Both the position numbers and the translations under genes were made by a program. Below are positions 36,401 to 45,675 of a DNA stretch of 64,000 bases, piece after piece. The notes below the pieces were generated by a model. The model saw only the letters and a program-made list of their open reading frames with translations. It did no database searches and was not told the origin of the DNA. Numbering within the stretch: the stretch's first letter is position 1; the number at the start of each line of letters is the position of its first letter. Source of the stretch: Nephrocerus scutellatus (lineage: Eukaryota; Arthropoda; Insecta; Diptera; Pipunculidae); NCBI GenBank assembly GCA_947095585.1, contig OX352762.1, positions 93,470,249 to 93,534,248 on the forward strand. The letters run 5' to 3'.

Positions 36401-39400
36401 TAGTTATGATTGTCTTTTTTGCTAAAAAGGGCCAAGCACAAAATTTTAATTGACCTATCGACCAAACAATGATTCTTTTACGATGATATCAGCCAGGTTA
36501 ATTCTTTCACCATGTTCAGTTTGCTTTGCAAATTAAGTAATTGGTGTTAAAAAAGTAAAAAAGTTCCTTAAAATGAAGTTAAGTTTTCCAGATTTATCTG
36601 CACTACACTACAGCAGATAGAGCGCCTTATTTCTTCTTCTCTTTTACTCTCCTCTTTTTGTTCTTTATATCAAGCAAAACACCAAAGACGGATTGTTTTT
36701 TAACAGCAACTACAAAAAATGCAAAATGTCTGCACGCAACGCAACTAAGCCGCCTTTCCAATTTGGTCACAAAAATGTTATGTGTTTGTTTACCTCGTTT
36801 GCAGTTTGGGTTCAATCGAGAGCAAAGCTACTTAACGCCTTTTTGGCACAATAATTGGTATGTATGAACTTATATAATGTCGTAAGTAACGATAAAGTGT
36901 TACAAGTTTATCATTAAACATCGATGTCTATATTGGTACTACGTTGACTAATATTACGCCGATATTTGCGAATTTTGTTTAAAATGTGAAAAATAAATTG
37001 TCGTTACATATTTGTTTATTTTTTACAGTTTTAAGGATTTATATACAATAGATTTCATATACACTACAAGCGTGCATTTCATGCTAAGGTTTCTAGAATT
37101 TAAAAGTCTGCCCAGAACACTCTACATGTTTCTTTTGTCTCACTATTCATAAATCCCGCAAAAAATCCCTCCGCCGCACATTGGTGGATTTAGTATATTT
37201 AGCTGGTCATAAATAAAAAATTAACATTTGTTTTTAATTTTTTACCGTTAATCTAGAGAGCACAATACAAGTAACAAGGTCAAATCAACAAATGTGTCCA
37301 ATACTCGAATTTCAAACGGTACAAGCTTCACAATGTTGCAATTTAATCTCAGTTTGTTAATTTTTGTATCAGTTGAGAATTTACTTCGTCTGTTTAAGTA
37401 CCAGTTTATAACAATTATAAAGGAAAATTAAAAAAAAAACAGATATGTCCCAAAACCCTCATTGTAAGTACTATAGAAAAATAATAAAAAAGTGTTTAAT
37501 AGTTGTGAAAATTACGTTAAAAAAACAACCCATAAAAATTCTAATTTCTCATATTCAAATTCTCCAATAACCAAAAGTATATTGAATTCCACTATAAATA
37601 CTGAAAAATAAAAACGCATGTGAAATACCGCAACCCAACAACAAAACAACCCCAATCGTAAAGCAAAGCAGCGCTGCTCACAGCGCACCAACGCACACAG
37701 AACACAGTCATTATAGTATTAAATTATCTGATGCCGCTATATGGAACAAAAATTTGTATGTGAGCCCCCTGTCCCCGAGGCCAGGGTCGTGGGGTCCGAC
37801 TGCAGCATAATATTCTCAGTTATGTTGCAGGACTTAAAACGATAGATTAAGAAACGGTTTACTCCCGAGGGAGGACCGCTAAGTAGCAAATAAAAAAGGA
37901 GTAAGCTTAAAACCGAAAGGTGGGAAAGCGCGGGGCTCAATCCCCAACTCTACCAAGACTCGATGTCCCCGAGGCCCAATCAGTCACAAATAGAAAGTGT
38001 TGTCATGGGAAAGATAGTGTGTTCAAAGTTGGAATAAAATCGGGCTTTAGGAAGTGGTTTAAAATTGATTACAAAATCTGCAGCGATCCAGAGAATTAAA
38101 AAAAAAAGAGAGAAGACCTGCTCGATCTTTCTTAAAAGATCAGATAGCAGCTGCACGGAATATCGCCAGAATCCTGGAATCTTCTAATAAATACCCATTT
38201 TTCGCATGCAGTGACGCGTGCACAGAAAACCGACCTTGGCTTGACTAGAAGACTTTTAAAAGATGGTCTAAAATGATAGTACACAGACATAGTCCTCCAT
38301 GAAATAGTGCGTACGATTGAACATTCGCTAAACTAAAAACAATATACACTACTTGCCATCTTCTTCGATATAGCAGGCGCTTTCATCAATGTTGATATTT
38401 AGACCATTTAGGATGCTCTGATCCCAAAATGAGGTAATTTCGCTCCTTCTGTGGCAAATGGTTATAAACCATGTCTTATAGTTACTCGAGCTTGACAGGA
38501 CGAAAGCGGTTGCATATCTGGCATAAGGACATCACCTAACTGTTATTAGTGAAGTCGTGGCTCTAAGAAAAGTTAGCTAAAGAGCAACTAGTTGTGGCGT
38601 AGGAGTTAATTTAGGCAAAACTTAAATTGTTATTTTCACCAATCCAATTAATCCTCCTCAAACTCAATGGCCAGAGACTTCAACTTGCTTCCAACGTTAA
38701 ATATCTTTGACGTCATTTTGGATACAAAAAGCCAAGCTGTAGGTCTAAAACAGAACACAAACATAAGAAAGCATGCATTGTTATATATGCCATTAGTAAC
38801 ATTAGTAACAGTGGTAATAAATGGAGCCTTCAGCCAAAAATGACTCTATGGCTTTGCACAGCTGTTGTGCGACAAATTTTTACATATGAAGCGCTAGCCT
38901 GGTGGCCAATGAGCAAAAAATACAATGCCAGGAGCTCAGCAGAATACAAAGAACAGCAGCAGCTGGTATTGAAGAAACACAATGGTCTGGTCTTACCGAT
39001 GCTTTAGATTTAATTCTACACCTGCTACCTTCTGAACTATTTATAAAATACATCGTGACGTGCTCTGCAGTAGGACTCAGAGAATTTGCGTGGTTTTTAA
39101 CAAACAGTAGGGAAAGTAAAACCTATCTAGAAAATCTGCAATATGGTACCAAGGGATATGATACAATATTCAACTTACTAAAAATGTACTCCAAAACTGA
39201 ACTTTATTTAAAAGATTGCTGTCGAGCATCCGATTACAAGAACTAGGAAGGCCGGGGGGGGACGTTACATCCTTTACAGAAGGATGGAGTCTGCGCCGGT
39301 GTCTTCTCCGATAAACTTAATTTGCCAAGGTTATACAAGCTATTCGACACCCCCGGGGCCCGATCACTCCCAAATATTTACAAAAAGTGGTGTCCATCGG

Positions 39401-42400
39401 AGATAAACATGTGTATAAAATTTGAAGAAAATAGGGTACTTTTTGTAAAATATTTGTATGGAAGCCCCCCGACCCCGAGGCCCGAGGGGCCCAAATTTTA
39501 ACAGAAAGTCATGGGAGATACACATTTGTGCAAAGTTTCAATAAAATCTGGCGTTAGGAAGTGGGTTAAAAATTGATCACAAGATTTGGTGTTACTGTCC
39601 GCCAGCCAGCCAGCCACGGGCACGCGAAATGAATATAGAGAATTAATACCAAATTTATAAATTTTTTTGTATAAAGGGACATACAGAAAAGTACGACATA
39701 GTATGATGACGAATATTATATTGCAGTCAAGTATTCGTCTTACACTTCAATTAGATGTAAAAATTATGTGCCAAGTTTGGCCATAAAGTATTTTTGTTTC
39801 CTTTTTAAAGGTGGCCGTATAATACGAGAAAAGAAATATTTTGCTATATTTTGATATAAGGAACCTCCAAAAAAACTATAAATTTTTGGCCCCTAAAGTA
39901 TTAGATATGTTTTTATAATCATAATTAAATAAATTTTGTATTAAAAGAATTGAAAAACTTTCATTTAAAAAGTCCAGCTAGCGATCACATAATCGACCAG
40001 TGTGGCCGGTCCCGATTTCGTGCTGACTTTCTTCTCGAACGTGGCTAAGAGGTCGGAGTGCTTTTTCTAAGTACCCAAATCTCGGATCCATATGTAAGTA
40101 CTGGTACGACCTATGTCTTAAAAACCAGTAGCTTTTATGTTATGGTTAAGTTCCTGGATTTAAAGAGTCTTGACAGACTAAAGTAGGCTTTGTTATCTGT
40201 TATCGGTTGCCACAACTGACCTGAGATCCATAAAGAATTAAACTACATTTAGTTTGCGCTTCACTATAATAATTGAATCCTCTGCTCGAAGACGCGGCCA
40301 GCATTCATTCCTTCCTTTTATTTAAGGGCATCCCCAGATTTCGTACCGTCCGCTCAACTTGGATGATAGTTTCTTGGGTTTCTACCTATGATCATCTGCT
40401 TAAGCCAGTATCTTGATGGACTTATAGGATGATTCCTTTCGCCATTGTCCATTATTGTTCTCGTGTACAAAGTAATGTCTGGGTAGTGACTTGAGATTTT
40501 TTTAGCGTTCATAATCCCCAGAATGATTTGACATCATTATGGAGGTTCTGTTTGACTGATTTAAAAAAATTTTCATTTTCTGGCGAATCTTCTATACGTG
40601 CGTTAACTTTGGCTTACATTTTAATTTACCCACACACCAAGTTCGCATAGCCGTTCATTTATTCCTTTAAAGCCGATAACGATGGGTTTCATTCTTTTAC
40701 AGACTAGAAAACCTGCCAACTAGAAAGCCCACCCCGAGCATAAAGTCTTGCATGACAGCTGTAATATATGTCATATTACGATTTTTGTAACTATGTCAAC
40801 CCTCTATAACTTATGCCAAGAGACCTTTCATTTCGACATTATGCAAAAAAGGCTAATTTCTTTGATAAAATGTTAAACTAAGAGTAGTTGTAAGTTACAG
40901 ATGTAAATATCCATTGAAAATTTAAAAAAAAAACTTTATTCAAATATCGTTCCGAACTTTCTCTTTGACTAATTAAGTTTTACTCTAATTAGGAATTAAT
41001 AGACGGTATTAAAGGCTATAACTGAGAACTCTGGATATTTCTTCGGAAAGGTAAAAATCTGTTCAATTGTTTATTTGCCTTCGATTGCATTCCGTTTTTC
41101 CCAGTCTTCTGGAAACGACGGTCTCCGTATCTGCTTTTTCATAATCATTTAGGTCAGGCAACTTTTATTAGTTACATATTTTTGCATCGATAACAGTTTT
41201 GTGTTGATTAAATCACCTAGTAATATAAGCTATGTTTCGAAAAAAATTCAATTGGCAAAAATTGGAAATTAAAGCCTTCTTGTTCCATAAAGTCATCAAA
41301 TGTCATCACTACTCGTAAAGACATCCGACACGCGATCGGCCTCAGAGAGGTGAAATTTGCATAGCACAGTCTCTGGAGTGTTATTCCCTCCAGTGCAGTA
41401 TGCCATCATAGATAAAACTGAACAAAATGTTTCCTAAAGTTGTTTGTCAGTAAAATATTCCTGTTTATAACCCACTCACCATGTATGTCGTCTACACATA
41501 TTCCGAGATCTTCACGGTACGTACTCAAGTACGGCAGGCACCGACAATCACAACTTCCGACGACAGGATTCTTACTTTTGGCTGCCACGCTCATATCATG
41601 ATGATGATGCTGACCCGAACGGCTGTTCAGTTTGTCTGTAAAAAGAGGGGAGTATCAAGCAGTTGGTTAGCAAGTTTTTTGTGCCCAAGCAAACAATAAT
41701 AGATACAAAATTCTACAATGGCTACCATACACAGATTAGAGTTAACTTACCAGGTTTATCGTTGCCCGTTGTAAAAAGTCCTGCTGTTCCGCTCGATAGT
41801 CCCACACAAGTGTCAGCGTTGCAATTTGACATTCCTGCCGCAATGCAATAAAGTAAAACGGGAAAGAGTCGAAAACGGGGGGAAATTAAGTAGGTGACCA
41901 ATAAACAGGCAAATCAGGTTCTATATAATGCTAATAGGTATATGTAGTTAATCGTAAAATAAATTTTATTCCTGTTCTTTTCCAAGTGTATTGTTCTTAA
42001 ACGGCAGATGGCAGGACATATATTTATCGCGCACTGTTCTAAGGTGCGCCTAATGCTGGTTTTACTGCGCACTCTTGAGCATTTAATCTGTCTTATTTCT
42101 ATCGATGGGGAATATTTTTTCACCGCGAATCACACAAATCCGTGAGTGGGTAATAAAAACGAGCCATTCGAGTGGCGGCGAAATTGTCGACAAACATATT
42201 CCAGATTGCTTACAAATTTCTTGCAAATAGAAATCGTACGCAGGTTTGCGTGGTGATATGCGTTTGGGAGGTAAAAGTCATTACACAATTATCATATGAT
42301 ATCAGATTAAAGAAAATAATTACCAATTCCGTGGAATGATTGTAATGAACACTTATTAATGACTCAAATGATAATTTAGAGAAAAGCCTTATTGACTCAC

Positions 42401-43055
42401 AAACATTTAAATAAAAAGCAATTATTTGCGTTAACTTTTGAAATTTTGAAATAGTCGGCCTTGACCTACATATATAGATCGACTGACCTCTAGTGCGGTT
42501 GCAACTTGAACCTTACATTGCAAAAGCACGTAGTTAATCCAAGGTTTTAAAGAAGCGGAAGCCCCAATAGCAAGTACCTATCTGTACTCAAATGAATCAA
42601 GCATCATACATACAACCAACCACTAACAGCACTTTACGCACTAATCGCAAGCTAACTAACTTACTATGAGCCCGGAAAACATCGCCATCATGTTGTCTAG
42701 TCAAATTAAATATATGTCCAGACTTTTGCAGGTCTTCCAGCAGGTCTCCGCCATTGCCGATACTCGTATCACTACGAACGTCATTGCCGTTGGCCACAGC
42801 GCCATTGCCTCCAGCTGCTGGACCAGTAATACCTCCAACGCTAGCCATTGATGGTGGCATGTTTAGCAGTCCTGGCGATGGCAACGCTTGGCAAACATCA
42901 AACCAAATCGCTGACCCGATAATCATCAGTATCAATGGAAAATTATGCGGTAGTGCAGGTCTCCACCATCGTCGTCGTCGTCGTCGTTGCTGATGATGGA
43001 GTAGTACTCGTATAATTGCACGTGGTAACATGCTAACATAGCGCCAGCGTTGCAT
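20695..43055 (-). CDS. sha: Shavenoid (kojak) homologue, single-pass membrane protein for trichome formation, ten exons
   Basis: Coding exons, in gene order: 43055-42665, 41834-41751, 41635-41480, 26304-26194, 26068-25935, 25648-25549, 25489-25409, 25340-24826, 24768-24499, 24432-20695. All nine introns are GT...AG with matching phases, and the sum is 5580 nt (1859 residues plus TGA). An in-frame TGA lies two codons before the chosen ATG. Seen: Arg run at residues 24-29, hydrophobic signal/anchor about 39-57, Cys-containing ectodomain to about 377, NVS glycosylation sequon at 353, membrane span about 380-401 (IVIGVCSLLLGLIYVSSVLL), then a basic stop-transfer KKRK. The ~1450-residue tail is rich in Ser, Asn and Pro, with an Asp/Glu tract near 1760-1787. 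The identity rests on recognised ectodomain and membrane-flank motifs of insect Shavenoid (CLPYLSTYREDLG, TPVCAVTGAQYLTSNGW, FSPCVAFRVNGTPVKYFYN). Drosophila Sha promotes actin-based wing-hair growth. Neighbouring frames are transposon remains, so there is no gene-cluster context. Confidence 0.92.
24499..24768 (-). CDS. sha: sha coding exon 9
   Basis: 270 nt, phase 0 to phase 0, from TTCAG|TTG to TTG GTG|GTAGGT. It encodes a Gly/Ser linker and then a charged segment with MTNEEKLENMRAIVNGTVRK. The frame runs on into the intron and stops at TGA in the 3' intron (24481-24486), so this splice is needed for the long tail. Confidence 0.88.
24826..25340 (-). CDS. sha: sha coding exon 8 (membrane span)
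   Basis: 515 nt, phase 1 to phase 0 (AAG CAG|GTGAGT). It completes the NVS sequon and carries the single membrane span and its KKRK stop-transfer. The start of the cytoplasmic region, rich in Ser and Asn, follows. The following intron is only 57 nt, a multiple of three, and has no stop. Confidence 0.92.
25409..25489 (-). CDS. sha: sha coding exon 7
   Basis: 81 nt, phase 1 to phase 1 (TAC A|GTAAGT), acceptor TTGATAG. It encodes IPIPPKNVFSPCVAFRVNG, the membrane-proximal ectodomain. Confidence 0.9.
25549..25648 (-). CDS. sha: sha coding exon 6
   Basis: 100 nt, phase 0 to phase 1 (GAA G|GTAATT). It encodes WLGESDLRKKMQGRLIVVHL and then a Cys-Arg-Asp-Met-Met segment. The acceptor is CATACAG. 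Confidence 0.88.
25935..26068 (-). CDS. sha: sha coding exon 5
   Basis: 134 nt, entered at phase 1 and left at phase 0 (TTA CAG|GTAAGT). It encodes TPVCAVTGAQYLTSNGWTDL. The acceptor CTTAAG is weak, with no pyrimidine tract close to the AG, but it is the only one that keeps the phase and the conserved residues. Confidence 0.86.
26194..26304 (-). CDS. sha: sha coding exon 4
   Basis: 111 nt after TTGCAG, ending CCT G|GTAAGT, phase 1 to phase 1. It encodes CTLSPFVSGSSAEKIPFVFL, conserved ectodomain sequence. It sits just beyond the 15.2 kb intron, whose first exonic partner is 41480-41635. Confidence 0.9.
26690..26783 (+). repeat. Dispersed GGCTGG-head repeat, copy G (head only)
   Basis: TAATTCTCTACATTAACTTC head, GGCTGG, and the 'TTTTTAACCCACTTCCTAAAG' segment, ending at CCGATTTTATT where the LINE begins. 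Probably the 5' part of an element whose remainder is copy H. Confidence 0.75.
27252..28478 (+). pseudogene. LINE family 2 endonuclease frame
   Basis: A 408-codon open frame, the longest transposon frame in the window. Apurinic-endonuclease-like motifs: QCYAPTNPS (residues 19-27), GDLNAKVGND (about 57-66) and the C-terminal SxRD-like MVRDHHLMVA (about 153-162). A charged linker with VRREKRNYINNLASEAE follows and leads into RT fingers. The 5' end of the domain (GVSEVRW) lies in a different frame upstream. Acts in target-primed reverse transcription in live relatives. Confidence 0.8.
28577..29820 (+). pseudogene. LINE family 2 reverse transcriptase, two frames
   Basis: 28577-28957 carries RT motifs up to GKLSEEFEILSGV; the following TGA sits where a conserved Arg/Cys codon is expected. 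29020-29820 (266 codons) carries YADD at 29082-29093, SFQYLGSIAS, LYGCSTW and the conserved C-terminal GRPRNTW. Only about three disabling changes separate the two, so this is among the younger LINE insertions here. Confidence 0.82.
30281..30660 (+). repeat. Dispersed GGCTGG-head repeat, copy H (headless)
   Basis: Starts inside a GC block (CGGCCCCGGGGTCGCGG), followed by three internal units and the tail TAGAGAATTTACACGAAAAA. It complements the head fragment at 26690. Confidence 0.75.
31217..31284 (+). repeat. tRNA-like SINE remnant
   Basis: GGTGCCGTAGCTCTAGTGG holds a box A-like promoter, and GTTCGAATCTC (31261-31271) a box B, 37 nt apart. The product cannot close a tRNA acceptor stem. The tail does not match the main SINE family, so it is a diverged copy or another family. 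Confidence 0.5.
31560..32995 (+). mobile_element. LINE family 3, internally deleted
   Basis: Endonuclease start (AIQEMRW near 31731-31750), more endonuclease with NLFFAGTRYARN near 31960-31990 and SPNGAT near 32015, then an RT N-terminal piece (RLKNNKALRLD near 32225, CNNYCGIS near 32412). Sequence jumps at about 32450-32505 to the C-terminal thumb (AYYSLSRLFKSNLTITSKLL, ESETWVL) and a final GRPEFRDG piece. The catalytic palm is deleted. The C-terminal part matches the minus-strand fragment at 39960. Confidence 0.75.
33015..33240. repeat. Repeat module R2, copy 2
   Basis: Same block order as 6900-7105: 'GTTTGAGTTGAGGCA', 'GAACACCGCTTGTGGAAAAA', 'GGAAACAT', 'AAGCGATTC.ATTGTTTTCG'. It directly follows the LINE family 3 end. 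Confidence 0.6.
33241..34590. other. Anonymous intronic DNA with TTA microsatellite
   Basis: AT-rich. An (ATT)n-type simple repeat lies at about 34002-34030. Short frames such as 33304-33525 (+) show no domain. Confidence 0.45.
34591..35485. repeat. Composite of dispersed GGCTGG repeats in opposite orientation
   Basis: A plus-strand head (TAAATTCTCTATATTAGCTT) at 34591 with one unit to about 34835 is followed by a minus-strand copy. The latter has its tail 'CAACCTATAAAAATTAAAATG' at 34849, four units, and a degraded head 'GGGCACGCGGGAATCT' near 35372. A plus-strand fragment with CCCGATTTTATCCAAACTTT follows at 35420-35485, running into the GT-rich array. Confidence 0.75.
35486..36335 (+). 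repeat. GT-rich degenerate minisatellite, ~11 bp unit
   Basis: About 850 bp built from variants of GGGTCTTGAGT, often paired as GTCTTGAGTGGGGTCTTAAG. The plus strand is strongly G+T-rich and C-poor throughout. Units diverge by substitutions and small indels. The array touches the preceding dispersed repeat, so it may be an expansion within it. No protein reading is supported. Confidence 0.8.
36336..37516. other. Anonymous AT-rich intronic DNA
   Basis: No recognisable element. Short overlapping frames at 36627-36867 on both strands look like chance. Confidence 0.45.
37517..38098 (-). repeat. Dispersed GGCTGG-head repeat, copy J, interrupted
   Basis: Minus-oriented: tail CAACCCATAAAAATT at 37526, 'CCCCAATCGTAAAGCAAAGC' (the complement of the TTTACGATTGGGG block) at 37651, then the GC block. 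A 181-bp insert splits the GC block. The copy ends with 'GTGGTTTAAAATTGAT' near 38055 and 'AGAGAATTAAA' at 38090. Confidence 0.78.
37783..37963. mobile_element. 181-bp insert with 13-bp target-site duplication
   Basis: Flanked by TGTCCCCGAGGCC at 37770-37782 and again at 37964-37976, within the GC block of copy J; other copies have this sequence once. The insert read on the minus strand starts TCGAGTCTTGGTAGAGTTGG and contains a box A-like TGGTAGAGTTGG and box B-like GATTGAGCC. These are almost adjacent, too close for a normal tRNA promoter. Class unknown; SINE-like is a guess. Confidence 0.65.
38110..39346 (+). mobile_element. LINE family 4 (R1-like C-terminus), broken
   Basis: The plus strand holds RT debris from about 38110 and a 114-codon frame at 38902-39246 with LSRIQRTAAAGIEE and LILHLLPSELF, typical of the region after RT in R1/I-type elements. 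The start of an RNase H-like domain (GAGVFSDKLNL in a shifted frame, near 39297-39329) follows and is cut by copy K of the dispersed repeat at 39347. Confidence 0.65.
39347..39645 (-). repeat. Dispersed GGCTGG-head repeat, copy K
   Basis: Two internal units and a clear head on the minus strand: GCCAGCCAGCCAGCCACGGG (39601-39620), CACGCGAAAT, then TATAGAGAATTA. It truncates the LINE before it. Confidence 0.82.
39960..40680 (-). mobile_element. LINE family 3, minus-strand fragment
   Basis: On the minus strand, at about 40200-40080, translation gives NKAYFSLSRLFKSRNLTIT and, further on, LTYGSEIWVL. This matches the family 3 C-terminus at 32540-32670. More degraded RT sequence extends to about 40680. 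Stops and frameshifts throughout. Confidence 0.68.
41480..41635 (-). CDS. sha: sha coding exon 3
   Basis: 156 nt between TACAG and CAT G|GTGAGT, phase 1 to phase 1. It encodes a four-His run followed by CDCRCLPYLSTYREDLGICV, a Cys-rich ectodomain segment. The next intron is the 15.2 kb one. Confidence 0.9.
41751..41834 (-). CDS. sha: sha coding exon 2
   Basis: 84 nt, entered at phase 1 after GGCAG and left at phase 1 (CCT G|GTAAGT). It encodes CNADTCVGLSSGTAG, a cysteine pair typical of the Shavenoid ectodomain. It is too short to be found as an open frame, and was placed by splice sites and phase. Confidence 0.85.
42665..43055 (-). CDS. sha: sha coding exon 1 (signal peptide)
   Basis: Encodes residues 1-130 plus the first base of codon 131. 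The hydrophobic stretch FPLILMIIGSAIWF follows an Arg-rich N-terminus, six of whose Arg codons come from a (GTC/GAC)n-like run. A second Met at residue 9 is a possible alternative start. The exon ends CAT A|GTAAGT, phase 1. Residues 60-110 are Gly/Asn/Pro-rich and look poorly conserved. The 5' untranslated exon(s) and promoter cannot be seen. Confidence 0.82.
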
Positions 43056-44218
43056 TAGTCAAGGCGATGAATCAAACTAAACAAAGAAGAAGAATCTTAG
43101 GGTTGCTGTTGCTGCGCTTGGCGTCAGCGTCACTGTCTAAGTTAAGTATGCCAATCGAGGAGGACACGGGATATTCAATGGCAGCAGACTATGGCGACAA
43201 TGAAAATGCTACAAGAATGACGACACCTCAACGAAGCGGCGACCGCTGAGAATGATGAGTGGAATTAAGTGTTGTTCGTTGAGACCTCGGCGATTTTGCA
43301 TTGCATCTTTGTTGTGTAGAGTTGGCGTTGTGTGGCTGCTGGCTAGTCGTGACTGCCACATATATTAACTGCTCTTACAGGTTAGCTAGGTGGCAATAGA
43401 ATTTGATTAGTAGTTATTTGCCAACGTCTCTAGCGGTCGGCTTCAATGCAATTCAAGGACTATCTTGCCTTTGTGGTAATTCCTGAAATGGCAGAGAAAT
43501 GAAATGAAGGTTTATTAACATTTAATAATTTGGTGGAAAAATATGGCAAATATTATGAGGTAAATAAGAACATAGCTGACTATTTATTTTATTAATTTAC
43601 TTCTGTTCTAAAAAAACCGAAGTATTCAATTTACTCAAACCAAATTAAGGTATACCCAAAAACATGTTATCGTGATATTTCAGACAATTTGGAGCCTAAA
43701 ACAGCAAAAAAGTTTCCATCCGAATAGATGAATGATTTTCTCGACATAATTCAGTCCGATACCAAACTTTCGTTCACTAAAATGCTTTTTAGAACAAGGA
43801 GGAAAATTAATTAGATTTTTGGTTTTTTAAGTCAACAGGTTGAGGTACATGCCATACAAACTGACTCATCACATTGTACAACATTTAATAAGTTGAATAG
43901 TATCTTTTTATAAACTTATTGCCAAGCGACTACACCCTGAATGACTTGCGCCACGGCAATTAGGTGGGCCTTTATTAAAACTAAAAATAAAATAAATATC
44001 GAAGGAATGTAATTTACAATATATCACATTTCTCACGTTGTATAGCCGGTTTCAATTTTTTTTAAAAAAAATTCTGCCTGATTTACTGAAAAAGCAGTAG
44101 GGAAAAACGAACACGAAACTAAAACGACGCGAGCTCAAATGCTTTAATCAATAGATCATCGTCATGATAAATACTCCGTCAATTTACTATAGCATCTAGG
44201 CTCGTCACACCATTGTGT
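43056..44218. other. sha upstream flank, no gene recognised
   Basis: Should hold the sha 5' UTR and perhaps the promoter, but no core promoter motif can be assigned with confidence. A 60-codon plus frame at 43067-43249 overlaps the likely 5' UTR and has no domain. Confidence 0.4.
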
Positions 44219-44499
44219 AGACGGCGCGACAGACCATTGCGGTCCAAGGGCTGGCTTATCGCAACTATTTGTGTTGAGCATGTATATTTTTGCACACAAA
44301 TGGAGGGGACCTACAATTTAATGCCGGATCTGAACGGCGAATTGAGAAGATTTCCGCGACAAGTTATTACTCTCGGACGTTTGTCTGACTTTTGCGAGAG
44401 GTGGGACACCGCGAAAAATACTTTTGGTGTTACTGGGATTTGAACCAGGAAACCCCTGCTCAGAAGTCCATGCTCTTATCCACTGAGCCACGGCGCCCA
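44219..44499 (-). repeat. tRNA-derived SINE, copy 1
   Basis: On the minus strand it starts GGCGCCGTGGCTCAGTGG (box A). Box B GGTTCAAATCC (44446-44436) follows, and then the shared SINE body with 'CGGCATTAAATTGTAGGTCC' and 'GGTCTGTCGCGCCG'. Related to 48808-49084 and 63578-63866. The ATT tail is missing. Confidence 0.82.
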
Positions 44500-44529
44500 C
44501 AATAAACCACGTAGTTAGAGAAAAAACTC

Positions 44530-45675
44530 CCAAAAAACCGTATGGCAATACGAGAAAGCAAATTATGATGGCTTTAACAACTTCTTTGGGATAATTAACT
44601 GGTCGCTATTGTTTCGCGATAGCAACTTGGATGCCGCCGCTGATGCAATCACAGACATCATCCTTATTGGTATGAGAGAATTTATCCCTTCCATGAATAA
44701 GTCTGTTAAACCAAAGGAAGATGGATGGTATGACTCGAGCTGTAAAGTGGCTTCTTGGATTAGAGAGGTATGTTTTCGGTTTTACAAAGCAAACCCTACT
44801 GAGAAAAAACGAACAAATTTTAAAAGAGCGAGAAATTATTACAATGACCATATCCGGCGAGTCCATTTCGCCTGCGACCAAAAATTGAGGCCAAAAACAC
44901 TACAATGTCCCAATGGCAGTAAAAAGTTTTGGTCTTTCGTGAAAAGAATTAAAAATTCAGCCTCATCGTCGATTCCAACGGTCTTTTATAAGGATATTCC
45001 AGTTGACAGCTCTATAAACAAGGCCAATCTGTTTGCTGCGCATTTCGCAGCTAGCTCCACGCTTTCAGATTGTGCATTGTTGATTCCTGCACCTCAGAGT
45101 ATTGAACACTCTATGGGAGAGATATTCATTCGTACTCGTGCATAAGCTAGAGTTTTAAACGATGTCAACACTCACAAATCCGCTGGGCCAGATGGTATTT
45201 CCCCAATAGTTCTGACGAAGTGTTCTTCCGAGCTTCCAGACTTTTCCATCTATCTGGACTCTTCCCGAGAAGTTTTAAAACAGCCTTTGTCCAGCCCATT
45301 CCCAAAACATGGGACCCATCGTCTCCTTCTTCGTACCGACCCATAGCACTTACATCCATTCTTTCCAACCAACGAAATCCTTAGTGACCAGCGGTATGGA
45401 TTTCGTGGGCAACGTTCTAATAGTGATTTAATGGTATATCTCACCGAACAGTGGAACAGGTCTTTGATTCAATTTGGAGAAAGCAAAGCTGTTGCACTCG
45501 ATATTTCTAAGGCATATGACCGAGTTTGGTATCAAGCTCTTTTGTCCAAAATGCGTGCTTATGGAGTCGATGATAAACTGCTTCACTTCTAATCAGACGC
45601 TATCTTTTGAACCGCTCAATTCAAGTTGTATTGGACGGTTCCAAGTCTAAAGTACATTACTTTAATGCTGGTGTA
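44530..45675 (+). mobile_element. LINE family 1, copy 3, broken
   Basis: A 178-codon frame at 44609-45145 is the pre-RT/fingers region, with KKFWSFVKRIKN and NKANLFAAHFA. After TAA at 45143, RT continues in other frames with 'VALDISKAYDRVWYQALLSK' near 45495-45550 and KMRAYGVDDKL. It ends near 45675, where a unit of the dispersed repeat begins; the catalytic FADD box is not present. Same family as 5335-6690 and 56640-57560. Confidence 0.75.
44609..45145 (+). pseudogene. LINE family 1 pre-RT frame
   Basis: 178 codons open. The start at 44609 is simply the first ATG of a frame cut at its 5' end by the SINE region; homologous sequence on the minus strand at 57300-57560 shows that the domain normally continues on both sides. 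It contains basic residues (KKRTNFKRARNYYNDHIRR) typical of the linker between endonuclease and RT. Confidence 0.65.

Larger units (their letters stand above)
26305..41479 (-). other. sha intron 3, 15.2 kb, transposon-filled
   Basis: Bounded by donor CATG|GTGAGT at 41480/41479 and acceptor TTGCAG|AA at 26305/26304. It contains LINE fragments at 26790, 31560, 38110 (plus strand) and 39960 (minus strand), copies of the dispersed GGCTGG repeat, a GT-rich minisatellite and a tRNA-like remnant. An (ATG)n simple repeat lies at 26434-26455. The three larger LINE pieces are antisense to sha. Confidence 0.85.

Noticed and set aside
42597..42664. sha exon 1 continuing to the TGA near 42597
   Set aside because: A strong donor (GTAAGT) at 42664 joins in phase to conserved ectodomain exons, and the read-through tail lacks similarity.
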